Below are positions 7,608 through 18,078 of a stretch of 64,000 nucleotides of DNA, piece by piece. Position 1 is the stretch's first letter. Every line of letters starts with the position of its first letter. This DNA comes from Lentzea terrae (GTDB taxonomy: Bacteria > Actinomycetota > Actinomycetes > Mycobacteriales > Pseudonocardiaceae): the NCBI RefSeq assembly GCF_003265345.1, contig NZ_QFWW01000006.1:55079-119078 (forward strand), written 5' to 3'. The notes under the pieces were generated by a model. It worked only from the letters and a program-made list of their open reading frames with translations, did no database searches and was not told where the DNA came from. Position numbers and translations under genes: made by a program.

Positions 7608-9830
7608 TCAGAGTTCTTCGGCGATTCGCTTCAGCAGCACGGCGGACGGGTGCACGGAGCACCACAGCCTGAGGTTGAACCGCGCTCGCTTGACCAGTTC
7701 GGGTGACCGCAACAGGTCGAGGGCGAACTTCTCGATCTCCTCGCCCAGATCGACCTCGTGATCACCGCGCAACACCCACTGCAGCAACGTTTCCCACGCC
7801 CGCCGGCCGGTGAGCGATTCGAGCAACGCGTCCTGCCACAACGACATCACCTGCGCGCGGGCCTGTTCGTCGTTGGCGACGAGACGCATCAGGACCGGCC
7901 ACACGCCGTCCGATTCGTTGTAGGAAGCGAGGAACACGATCGACCGCGCGGCGTGCACCTTCGTCTGGGCACCGACGTCCGCCCACGTTCTGAGTTCCTT
8001 GAGCACCAGAGGTGCGTGCTCCGGGCGGTAGAGCTCGGCGATCGCGTTGGCGACCGAACCTCGGTGCATGAGCCGCGGATCGACGGCTACCGCACGCAAC
8101 CCGGTGAGCGAACTCTCGATCGAGATCGCACCGATGCTGGTGGCGTACGCGAGTGAGGCAGTGTCGTTCATCAGTGGGTTTGCACTGAAAGCCCAGTCGG
8201 AGACCTGCCTCGTCACCCTGGACGTCAGCTTCCGGTTGAGCGCGGCGGACTCCAGCGCCCACGCCGCCGCCTGGCGCCGCCGGTACGCCTCGGAGGTCGC
8301 CCACGGTCTGATCAGTCGCTGGTACAGGACGCTGAAGTCGTGGGTCGCCAGGTAGCCTGCGGTGATCGCGGCCCGCAGCACGATCCACTTGCGTCCGTCG
8401 TTCACGAGCGCGTCCAGCCACGCGAGCAGCGGAGCCCTGGTCACCGCGTCGAAGTCGTTCCACGCGACGTCCAGCAGATGCTGCGCGAGCGAGGGATCGA
8501 CCAGCTTCGCCCGGCGCTCCTCGCCGCCGTCGGCCAGCCGCTCGGGGATGCTCATCCTCTTGTCCAGGAAGGCTTCGACGCCCTTGCCGAAGACGGGGAC
8601 GGTGGTGCGGAGCTTTGTCGTGCGATGGCAGGTCTGCAGCGCCGTGTACAGGAGGTCGGCCGCGTCCGCGACGTCGGTCATGGTGTAGTCCTGGAACACC
8701 GCGTAGCCCAGCCTCGCGGCCGCCTCGCGGTGGCGAACCCTGGTCTCGCCGACCGAGCCGGTGGCCTCGATCACCACGAGCAGGTCCTCTGCGACGGACC
8801 TGAAGTGCGCGCTGGTCTGGGAGAGGGCCTCCCACGGCTCGCGCCCCTCGGTGATGCCGTCGAGGAGGCGACGCGCGAGGTCCGCGACTTGCCCGGGTGG
8901 CAACGCCCTTTCGAGGTGTTCCCCGATCTTCTCGTCGTTGAGGCACTGCTCGACGAAGTCCGGCGGCGCTCCGTCCAGTGAGGACAGTCCGTGACGCAGA
9001 TGGCTGATCAGGACTGACTCGGGGTGGGGAAGGTCGTGCGACACCGCGTACGGCTGCAGCCCGTGGTCGAGCTTCTCCGTCGGCGGGCCGATCACCACCA
9101 CGGCGGCGTCGTGCTCGATGGCCCAGCCCGCGAGCGAGACCAGCGTGCTCTTGCGCACCGCCTTCCGCGTGCCGAGTTCGAGCACATGAGCGTGCTGCGG
9201 ACGCAGGACGGACTTCGACTCCTCGTCGACCAGAGTGGCCACGTCGAAGTCGTCGTCCACGTCGATCATGACCACACGGCTGGATCCGCAAAGCTCGGTG
9301 CCGAGCCTGATGGCGGTCGACGACCTGCCGCTGTCCGCTACCCCGCACAGGTAGACGGCGCCTTGCTCTCGCAAGGTGTACACGGCCTCCTCGTAGCCGG
9401 GGAACGGCACGTAGGTCGCCGAGTTCGCGGTGGTGGCGCCGCGGGAGTACAGGCCCGACCTGGCGGTCGGCCCCTTCCTCGGGCCGAAGAAGTTGTTGGC
9501 GTAGTTGGTCTGGCTGGCCCCGCTGCCCACGAGCGCATTGCCCTCGACGGTGACGCGGTCGAAGATCGTGCGCTGATCGTCCTGGATGAACGGCCGTGCG
9601 CCTTCGTGGCGCTGGAACTCCTGCTCCCGGTCGTCGTCCCAAGCCGCCGACGACTTCGGTTGCCGAGCGGTCTGCTGCTTCGGTGGCGGCGAGGTGCTCG
9701 GAGGTGCCGAGGCCGGTGCCTGCGGCGGTGACTCCGGTTCGGACGGCCGCGGTTCCGGCGGCTCGGGTTCCGGCGCCGACGGCAGCTCCAGCTCCGCACC
9801 GGGCACGACGTCGTTCTCTTCGTCGCTCAT
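7608..9830 (-). CDS. STAND-like NTPase with helical-repeat C terminus and degenerate P-loop
   Basis: The 740-residue protein has an acidic Pro/Glu/Ser-rich N terminus (residues 1-65), then IFDRVTVEGNALVGSGASQ and TNYANNFFG at about 90-115, a Gly/Asn-rich linker motif. An NTPase-like core follows with GVADSGRSSTAIRLG near residue 162, in the Walker A position but with Arg in place of Lys. RVVMIDVDDDFD and AAVVVIGPP are candidate Walker B or sensor strands. The C-terminal ~400 residues are helical, HEAT/ARM-like (AAITAGYLATHDFSVL, AARSIVFLASYNESDGV). This resembles STAND signalling NTPases that sense a trigger and pass it to an effector. The Arg may leave nucleotide binding without hydrolysis; that is inference. 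It lies 15 bases after the cyclase-like gene. Confidence 0.7.
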   Translation of the reverse strand: MSDEENDVVPGAELELPSAPEPEPPEPRPSEPESPPQAPASAPPSTSPPPKQQTARQPKSSAAWDDDREQEFQRHEGARPFIQDDQRTIFDRVTVEGNALVGSGASQTNYANNFFGPRKGPTARSGLYSRGATTANSATYVPFPGYEEAVYTLREQGAVYLCGVADSGRSSTAIRLGTELCGSSRVVMIDVDDDFDVATLVDEESKSVLRPQHAHVLELGTRKAVRKSTLVSLAGWAIEHDAAVVVIGPPTEKLDHGLQPYAVSHDLPHPESVLISHLRHGLSSLDGAPPDFVEQCLNDEKIGEHLERALPPGQVADLARRLLDGITEGREPWEALSQTSAHFRSVAEDLLVVIEATGSVGETRVRHREAAARLGYAVFQDYTMTDVADAADLLYTALQTCHRTTKLRTTVPVFGKGVEAFLDKRMSIPERLADGGEERRAKLVDPSLAQHLLDVAWNDFDAVTRAPLLAWLDALVNDGRKWIVLRAAITAGYLATHDFSVLYQRLIRPWATSEAYRRRQAAAWALESAALNRKLTSRVTRQVSDWAFSANPLMNDTASLAYATSIGAISIESSLTGLRAVAVDPRLMHRGSVANAIAELYRPEHAPLVLKELRTWADVGAQTKVHAARSIVFLASYNESDGVWPVLMRLVANDEQARAQVMSLWQDALLESLTGRRAWETLLQWVLRGDHEVDLGEEIEKFALDLLRSPELVKRARFNLRLWCSVHPSAVLLKRIAEEL

Positions 9831-9845
9831 CTGCTGCTCCGCTGC

Positions 9846-10622
9846 TCAGTCCGCGGAAGGGCGAGGCGTCCGGGTGTCGTCGCCGTAGTAGTTGTGCTGC
9901 GTGCCGTTGGTTCCGACGACGCCGTTGCCGTGGATCGTCACGTCGCGAAGGTGGGTACCACCACCGCTGGTGGGCCGCGGCTCCGGCGAGGTGCGCGGCC
10001 CGGGACGCGGTGCGTCCCCGCGACCCTTCCCGTCGGACCCCGGCTTCTTGTTGCCCGGCAACCAGATCCAGCCGCTGACCTCCCGGTCCTTCACGCGGTC
10101 GTGCACGAACGTGAACTCGGCCTTGTCCAGGCCGCGGTTCCCCTCCACGACCGCGTCGTCGTAGAAGGGATCGGTGAGCACCACGGCGAGGTCGGCGTCA
10201 TCGTTGCGGCGCAAGGCATCCCGCAACGCCTCCGAGTCGCAGAGGCGGGCCGCGCGCACGACCGCCGTGCCGTTGATGTTCAGGCCGTGCCGGACGACGT
10301 CGCCGTGGTCGATCGCGAGGCGGGCGCGCAACCGCCCCGACTCGTTCATCATCGAGTTGAAGTTGCGCAGTGCCGTGCTGAGCTCGCGCACGAAGTCGGC
10401 GGCGATGAAAGCCTTGGGCACACTGGAAGGTGCGGCGAGAACGGCGCTGTCACCGGTGATGCGGTGGAACCAGGTGCCGTCCACGAAGGAACACCGGCTG
10501 GAGGCGTCGGTGATCACCTTGTCGAGCGCCTTGTCCAGGTGGACCTGCCGGAAGACGCTGCCCTTGCTGGACGCCACGATGTCCAGCTGCAGCACGGTGT
10601 GGGGAAGGGCCTGTTCGTCCAT
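9846..10622 (-). CDS. Nucleotidyl-cyclase-like protein with Gly/Asn-rich tail
   Basis: The 258-residue protein resembles the degenerate class III cyclase family common in actinomycetes. LQLDIVASSKG near residue 12 gives the first Asp, FHRITGDSAVLAAP near residue 52 the second, and LRARLAIDHGDVV plus NGTAVVRAARLCDS form the AAR strand. The Asn normally two residues before AAR appears as Val, so cyclase activity is doubtful while nucleotide binding may remain. After ~185 residues it has a Pro/Gly-rich spacer and ends in VTIHGNGVVGTNGTQHNYYG, a motif very like the linker in the next gene's product. It lies 41 bases after a Crp/Fnr-type gene, which hints at a nucleotide signal within the operon. 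That link is inference. Confidence 0.7.
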   Translation of the reverse strand: MDEQALPHTVLQLDIVASSKGSVFRQVHLDKALDKVITDASSRCSFVDGTWFHRITGDSAVLAAPSSVPKAFIAADFVRELSTALRNFNSMMNESGRLRARLAIDHGDVVRHGLNINGTAVVRAARLCDSEALRDALRRNDDADLAVVLTDPFYDDAVVEGNRGLDKAEFTFVHDRVKDREVSGWIWLPGNKKPGSDGKGRGDAPRPGPRTSPEPRPTSGGGTHLRDVTIHGNGVVGTNGTQHNYYGDDTRTPRPSAD

Positions 10623-10663
10623 CGTGTTCGCCTCCGCTGTGGGTGACTGGAGGCGAACAACAT

Positions 10664-11437
10664 CTATCCGTGGGAGCGGGTACCACTACATCCCGTGATG
10701 CCATTGGCCGATTCTTTACCGGACTGGTTCGGCATCGCGGCGGCGAGACAGGTCACGCACGGCACGACGAGCGCGCCGTACTCGGTCCGCACCAGACGGC
10801 GCTCCCGCAACGTCCTGATCGCACGCTGCACGGAGATCCTGGAGACGTTCACGATCTGCGCGAGCTCGTCCTGCGTCAGTTCGATCCGGACGGTCTGGTC
10901 CTGCCCGGCGCCGCGGAACACCGAGGCGAGGTTGACGAGTTCGGACGCCAGCCGCCACGGGCCCTGGTAGGCGGCGAAGTCGAGGCGACGGCGCTCGGCG
11001 GCGCGCAGCCGGGCCGATACCAGCCGCGCGATTTCCAGGGATGTGCGGGGGCTCTCCCGCACCAGGTCCAGGAACCGGCCGCCGGGCACCTCGGCGTAGC
11101 TGCCGGAGCCCAGCGCGATCACCGAGGCAGAGCGCCTTCTTCTGTCCAAAAAGGCCATCTCGCCCATGAGGTCGCCGCGGCCCAGCAGTCCGAGCAGGTG
11201 TGTGCGGCCGTGCGTGTCGCGCGTCTCCGCCTTGAGCTGGCCGGCCAGTACGATCGCGACGGAGTTGCCGACCTCGCCCTCCCGCATCACGACCTCCTTC
11301 GGTTCGAAGTCGACCTGCCGGAAACCGCCGAGCAGGTCGCTGAGGTCTTTCACCGGCACCCGCGCGGCGAAGCTGTTCGGCGGCCAGTTCTCCGGACCCG
11401 CTGCCGGCGGGGTGATCTGTCTGCGCGGTCTGCTCAT
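10664..11437 (-). CDS. Crp/Fnr-family transcriptional regulator
   Basis: The 257-residue protein has an N-terminal cyclic-nucleotide-binding fold (KEVVMREGEVGNSVAIVLAG, then LLGLLGRGDLMGEMAFLDRR with the phosphate-cassette-like GEMAF). It has a C-terminal winged helix (LTQDELAQIVNVSRISVQ then RAIRTLRERRLV). The start was set at ATG 11437 (MSRPRRQITPP), which gives a normal family length; an in-frame ATG further up only adds unrelated residues. It is the first gene of the six-gene operon ending at 4175. The adjacent cyclase-like gene suggests that a nucleotide ligand could control it. A small palindrome, TGTCGGAGACA, lies about 75 bases upstream of the start and could be its own operator. Confidence 0.85.
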   Translation of the reverse strand: MSRPRRQITPPAAGPENWPPNSFAARVPVKDLSDLLGGFRQVDFEPKEVVMREGEVGNSVAIVLAGQLKAETRDTHGRTHLLGLLGRGDLMGEMAFLDRRRRSASVIALGSGSYAEVPGGRFLDLVRESPRTSLEIARLVSARLRAAERRRLDFAAYQGPWRLASELVNLASVFRGAGQDQTVRIELTQDELAQIVNVSRISVQRAIRTLRERRLVRTEYGALVVPCVTCLAAAMPNQSGKESANGITGCSGTRSHG

Positions 11438-11694
11438 CTGCTGAGCCTTTCCCTGCGTCCACGTCCTCGCGCAGTGCATCGAAAATGCGGACGACAATGT
11501 AACTCCCTGTCTCCGACACTAGGCCGCCAGGGTGAAAGTCGATCGCAACTCGGTAGCACCGGTAACGAGCGTATCCGCTGGCCCCAGCGCTAACTGCGCC
11601 AAATGGCACATAATTCCACGCTACTCAGGAAAAATATGACCAGCTTTTGGCAAGCTTTCACTCGCGCGAATTGCCGCAATTCACGAGAAGAGAC
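11438..11694. promoter_or_regulatory. Upstream region of the crp-like operon
   Basis: This 257-base gap separates the CHAT-like gene from the Crp/Fnr gene on the same strand. It is noticeably AT-richer than its neighbours and holds no gene I can support. It contains the palindrome TGTCTCCGACA near 11509-11519 and a HindIII-like inverted pair, AGCTTTTGGCAAGCTT, near 11643-11658. The minus-strand promoter of the operon is expected here. No element was matched to a known consensus with confidence. Confidence 0.5.
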
Positions 11695-13683
11695 TCATCC
11701 GCGTGGACGTGCGAGCAAGTCCGCTCCGGCGTGCAGCGTGTACCCGAGCCCCATGACGTTGCCGCGCCCGAGCATCTCCCACCGCGTCTGCCGCAACGCC
11801 TCCCCGGCGCTGAACCCCGCCGCCAGCCGCGCCAGCAGCATGCCGGTCACCCACCCCGCCATGTCCTGCGGCACGGCCACCTCGGGGCTGACCACGCCGG
11901 ACGCGCCGCCGTCCACGAACGCCCGCGCCAGACCGGGCATCGGCGACGTCCCCACCACCAACGGCTTGCGCGACGGCCAGTGCGGACGCGGCCACACGCC
12001 CTCGTGGTCCCAGCGCTCGATCTCCTCGGCGTCGAGGAACCCCTCGCGAAAGAGCAGGTGCACAACGTCCATGGCCTCATCGGCCAGTGCCCGGCCCAGC
12101 TCCGAGGGACTCACGTAGGCCGACGACACGACTGATGGCGGAAGCATCGACATCAGCTCTGTCACGTGCCGCTCGATCAGCGCACGGTCCATGCCGGGAT
12201 CGACGGCCATCGACACCTCGAACGGCCTCGCAACACCAGAGACGACAGGCACCAGCGGCCCGACCGGCTGCTCCAGCACAGTCGACAGGCCCCAGAAACC
12301 GAAGGGGCACAACACGTTCCCGCTGTGATCGGACACCGGGCAGTGCGCAGGCACCTCGCCCCCGGCCCCGAACGGCCCGAACTGCCCCACGGACGCGCAC
12401 AGCCGATACGGCCCGTCGACGAACGGCAGGTCGTAGATCAACGACCACGGCACCGAACCAGGTGTCACCGAGGCGATCATCAGCTCGGCCGGCCGAGCCC
12501 GCCCCCACCGGCGAATCCGGTCGGCGAGCTCAGGAGAACCGAACAGCCGCGAGTACATCGCCGACCCCTGCAGGGCCAGCGCGGCCAAGTCCGCGCAGAA
12601 CGACGGAAAATCCTTGCCGTACCAGGGATCCAACCCTGACACGTCAGGGAACGAGCACGGCAGGTCACCCAAGCTGATCCAAATGGGCACACCGCCGGCA
12701 GCCACCAGCGCCCGGTTCCCGAGCACCAGCAACGACGCCGTCCGCGACGACAACGGCTCCAGATCGGCGAACGTCCGCGACAGCTGAAACCGCAACGACG
12801 AACGCGACTCCCCCGCACCCACCGGCAGCACGACCTGCTGGACGTGCACCGGCACCACACCTGAGTAGATGACCAGCTCACCGCTCCACGGCACTGACGC
12901 ATAAGGCGTGGTGACCGGAAAGCTCACCCACGGACCCGAACCCTCGGCCGGCAGCACGAACGTCTCGGACAGCACCGATCGTCCGTTCATGCTGAGCACG
13001 GCCCGCAGCTCCAGATCACCGGGCAACGCAGCCGCGTGCTCCCCGACGTGCACCCACACCTCGTACTCGGCACCTGGCCGCAACGCCCCCGCGATGCCCT
13101 CGGTGGCGCCGGGCAGAGCGACCATCACCTTGACCGCGCGATCATCGGGCACGGGCGGCGCGGGCAACGCCGTGAAGCGGACCTGCCGGCGCCGTTCCAG
13201 CTCGCGGAACTGCCAGAGGACGTCCTCGACCCGCCCCTCACCAGCACCGACGGGCTCGGCCAGCACGACGTGCGGCGCACTCCAGCCGATCAGCACGGAA
13301 GCCGGGTCCACCCCGGGTACCAGCGTGTGCACAGCGGTGAACAGCACGACCGGCCGCCCAAGACCGCGCAACGCGGCAACAACCGGCGCGGTGTCCCACG
13401 AGCGCGTGTCGTGCAACGCCACCACGTCGCCGTCAATGTCGGACAACGAAGGCAGCGCGGACGCCGACGGGAAGTGCCGGAGATCGAGAACGGCGAACCG
13501 CACCGCCCGCACGGAAGTCGTGACCACGGTCGACGCCGGGTGCCCGACCGCGAGCCCGGCGCTGACCTGCGCCCACCCGCCCGGGTCGGTCACGACGAGC
13601 AGCGACTTCGACGCGGTGAACGCAGCCACGAAGTCCAGCGGCGAGCCTTCGCCGCCGGTGACGGTGAACTCAACGGGCGCCAC
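11695..13683 (-). CDS. CHAT-domain-like protein lacking the usual His/Cys pair
   Basis: The 662-residue protein (GTG start at 13683, VAPVEFTVTGG; a TTG at 13722 would overlap ctaB) ends in a region with the overall CHAT caspase-like layout. SVTPGSVPWSLIYDLPF comes first, then DEAMDVVHLLFREG, PLVVGTSPMPGLARAFVDGG and ASGVVSPEVAVPQDMAGW, and finally FSAGEALRQTRWEMLGRG. Active CHAT proteases normally have HxxCHG and a Cys in LxACxS. Here the strands read VVHLLFREG and VVGTSPMPG, so the Cys is absent and only one His remains. The first ~350 residues have no family I know. It is upstream of, and on the same strand as, the STAND-like operon. It may be an inactive sensor or scaffold. Confidence 0.7.
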   Translation of the reverse strand: MAPVEFTVTGGEGSPLDFVAAFTASKSLLVVTDPGGWAQVSAGLAVGHPASTVVTTSVRAVRFAVLDLRHFPSASALPSLSDIDGDVVALHDTRSWDTAPVVAALRGLGRPVVLFTAVHTLVPGVDPASVLIGWSAPHVVLAEPVGAGEGRVEDVLWQFRELERRRQVRFTALPAPPVPDDRAVKVMVALPGATEGIAGALRPGAEYEVWVHVGEHAAALPGDLELRAVLSMNGRSVLSETFVLPAEGSGPWVSFPVTTPYASVPWSGELVIYSGVVPVHVQQVVLPVGAGESRSSLRFQLSRTFADLEPLSSRTASLLVLGNRALVAAGGVPIWISLGDLPCSFPDVSGLDPWYGKDFPSFCADLAALALQGSAMYSRLFGSPELADRIRRWGRARPAELMIASVTPGSVPWSLIYDLPFVDGPYRLCASVGQFGPFGAGGEVPAHCPVSDHSGNVLCPFGFWGLSTVLEQPVGPLVPVVSGVARPFEVSMAVDPGMDRALIERHVTELMSMLPPSVVSSAYVSPSELGRALADEAMDVVHLLFREGFLDAEEIERWDHEGVWPRPHWPSRKPLVVGTSPMPGLARAFVDGGASGVVSPEVAVPQDMAGWVTGMLLARLAAGFSAGEALRQTRWEMLGRGNVMGLGYTLHAGADLLARPRG

Positions 13684-13705
13684 AGCCGTACGCCTGGAGG
13701 TGCAG

Positions 13706-14629
13706 CTAGAACGGCCAGCCAAGCACCGGCAACCCGACCACGGCGTCCACGGCGAGACCGCAGAACACGAGCATCAGGTAGAGGTTCGACATGTGGAAGA
13801 ACTTCATGGTGTTCGTGGACCCGCCGCGGCGCACGACGTTGTGCAGCTTGTGCGCGAAGACGGCGAACCACACGCCGGACAGGGCCGCCACCGCCACGTA
13901 GATCCACGAGGTGACCGGGGCGAGGGCGAGCGTGCAGACGACGGTGATCCAGCTGTAGATGACGATCTGCCGCGTCACCTGCTGAGCTGTGGCCACCACG
14001 GGCAGCATCGGCACGCCTGCTCGCGCGTAGTCGTCCTTGAACTTCATGGCGAGAGCCCAGGTGTGCGGCGGAGTCCAGAAGAAGATGACGCCGAACATCA
14101 CCAGGGCAGGCCACTCCACCGTGCCCGTCACCGCGCTCCAGCCGATGATCACCGGCATGCAGCCCGCCATGCCGCCCCAGATGATGTTCTGGGAGGTCCG
14201 GCGCTTGAGCACGAGCGTGTAGACGAAGATGTAGAACAAGATCGTCGCCACGGCGAACACGGCGGAGATCAGGTTCACGAACATCCAGAGGAACGCGAAC
14301 GAGAAGACGCCGAGCACGATGCCGAAGATCAGGGCGTTGCGCGGCGGGATGGCGTTGTGGGCCAACGGCCTGGCCGCGGTCCGCTTCATGACCGAGTCGA
14401 TGTCGGCGTCGACGAAGCAGTTGAGGGCATTTGCCGACCCCGCGGCGAGGGTGCCGCCGGTCAGGGTGCAGGCGATCAGCCACAGCGGCGGGAGGCCGTG
14501 CTGGGCGAGCAGCATCGCGGGGATCGTGGTGATCAGCAGGAGCTCGATGACCCGTGGCTTGGTGAGCGCCACGTAGGCGCCAACAACCTGACGAGGCGAC
14601 CTGTGGGGGGCCTCGAGGACGGCACTCAT
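13706..14629 (-). CDS. ctaB: Protoheme IX farnesyltransferase (heme O synthase)
   Basis: The 307-residue, multi-TM UbiA-family prenyltransferase converts heme B to heme O for cytochrome c oxidase. Family motifs are seen as [32 protein letters not shown] (the NxxxDxxxD motif) with [10 protein letters not shown], and the later loop [20 protein letters not shown]. Eight or nine hydrophobic segments follow the family pattern. The start is ATG 14629. It is divergent from tkt, as in other actinomycetes, and the shared 242-base gap holds both promoters. Its 3' end lies 22 bases before the chosen start of the CHAT-like gene. Confidence 0.97.
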   Translation of the reverse strand: MSAVLEAPHRSPRQVVGAYVALTKPRVIELLLITTIPAMLLAQHGLPPLWLIACTLTGGTLAAGSANALNCFVDADIDSVMKRTAARPLAHNAIPPRNALIFGIVLGVFSFAFLWMFVNLISAVFAVATILFYIFVYTLVLKRRTSQNIIWGGMAGCMPVIIGWSAVTGTVEWPALVMFGVIFFWTPPHTWALAMKFKDDYARAGVPMLPVVATAQQVTRQIVIYSWITVVCTLALAPVTSWIYVAVAALSGVWFAVFAHKLHNVVRRGGSTNTMKFFHMSNLYLMLVFCGLAVDAVVGLPVLGWPF

Positions 14630-14871
14630 CGCGTGAACGCTCCTCGCATCGCAGAGGTGTGAAAACCAGCGACTGATGGTAACCGCGCAAAGAATTCACA
14701 GCCCGTTCGGGTGCTGGTGTGCCCCGGCACACACCCGCCTGAGACCTTTCAGAGCAACATCTGAATCTCGCAGGACTAGGCTGGCCGGTGGACGAGGGAG
14801 AAACGCGGGTCAGGCCGTTCGGGATCGATCAAGCCTGCCCGCCCTAGCGACAAGAGTGGAGCTGTAAGTCC
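14630..14871. promoter_or_regulatory. Divergent ctaB / tkt promoter region
   Basis: The 242-base gap between the divergent genes ctaB and tkt must carry promoters in both directions. A TAGGCT hexamer at 14777-14782 is a possible -10 element for tkt, but no convincing -35 was matched. No gene is visible in it. The tkt start lacks a strong Shine-Dalgarno sequence (GTGGAGCTGTAAGTCC precedes GTG 14872). Confidence 0.45.
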
Positions 14872-16958
<2,087 letters not shown>

Positions 16959-16962
<4 letters not shown>

Positions 16963-18071
16963 GCAAGGAGAAGCTGGCCGCTCTGTCCGGAGCGGGCGTC
17001 TCGATCTGGCTCGACGACCTGTCGCGTGAGCGGCTCACCAGCGGCAACCTGGACGAGCTGATCCGCGAGTGGAACGTCGTCGGCGTCACGACGAACCCGA
17101 CGATCTTCGCGGGCGCGCTGTCGAAGGGCGAGTCCTACGACGAGCAGGTCCGCGAGCTCGCCAACAGGGGTGCCGACACCGAGGCGACCATCCGCGAGGT
17201 CACCACGACCGACGTGCGCAACGCGTGCGACAAGTTCCGCGACATCTACAACTCGACCAACGGGGTGGACGGCCGCGTCTCCATCGAGGTCGACCCGCGC
17301 CTGGCGTTCGACACGGACAAGACCGTGGCCGAGGCGCAGGACCTGTGGAAGACCGTGGACCGGCCGAACCTGCTGGTGAAGATCCCGGCCACCGAGGCGG
17401 GTCTGCCGGCGATCACCAAGACGATCGCGGAGGGCATCTCCGTCAACGTCACGCTGATCTTCTCGGTCGAGCGCTACCAGAAGGTCATGGAGGCCTACCT
17501 CGACGGCCTGGAGCAGGCCAAGGCGAACGGCCACGACCTGCGCTCGATCCACTCCGTGGCGTCGTTCTTCGTGTCCCGGGTGGACACCGAGATCGACAAG
17601 CGCCTGGACAAGATCGGCTCGGACGAGGCGAAGGCGTTGCGCGGCAAGGCTGCTCTGGCCAACGCGTGGATCGCCTACGGCGCGTTCGAGAAGACCTTCC
17701 AGGGCGAGCGCTGGGAGGCGCTCAAGGCCGACGGCGCCAACGCGCAGCGTCCGCTGTGGGCGTCGACCGGTGTGAAGGACCCGAGCTACTCCCCCACCCT
17801 CTACGTCGACCAGCTCGTCGTCACCGACGTCGTGAACACGATGCCGGAGAAGACGCTGCACGCCGTGGCCGACGGGGGCAAGATCGTCGGTGACACGGTC
17901 ACCGGACGTGCCGCTGAGGGCCAGGAAGTGTTCGACCAGCTCGCCGCCGTGGGAATCGACCTCGAGGACGTGTTCAAGGTCCTGGAGACCGAGGGCGTCG
18001 ACAAGTTCGAGAAGTCCTGGGAAGAGTTGCTCGAGACGGTGACGAACCAACTGGCTCAACTGAAGGGCTGA
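16959..18071 (+). CDS. tal: Transaldolase
   Basis: The 370-residue actinobacterial-type transaldolase transfers a dihydroxyacetone unit from sedoheptulose-7-phosphate to glyceraldehyde-3-phosphate. The Schiff-base lysine motif [12 protein letters not shown] is present near residue 140, and the N-terminal [15 protein letters not shown] and later [17 protein letters not shown] are typical. The GTG start overlaps the tkt stop, indicating translational coupling, and pgi follows after seven bases. Confidence 0.97.
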
Positions 18072-18078
18072 TCACGCA

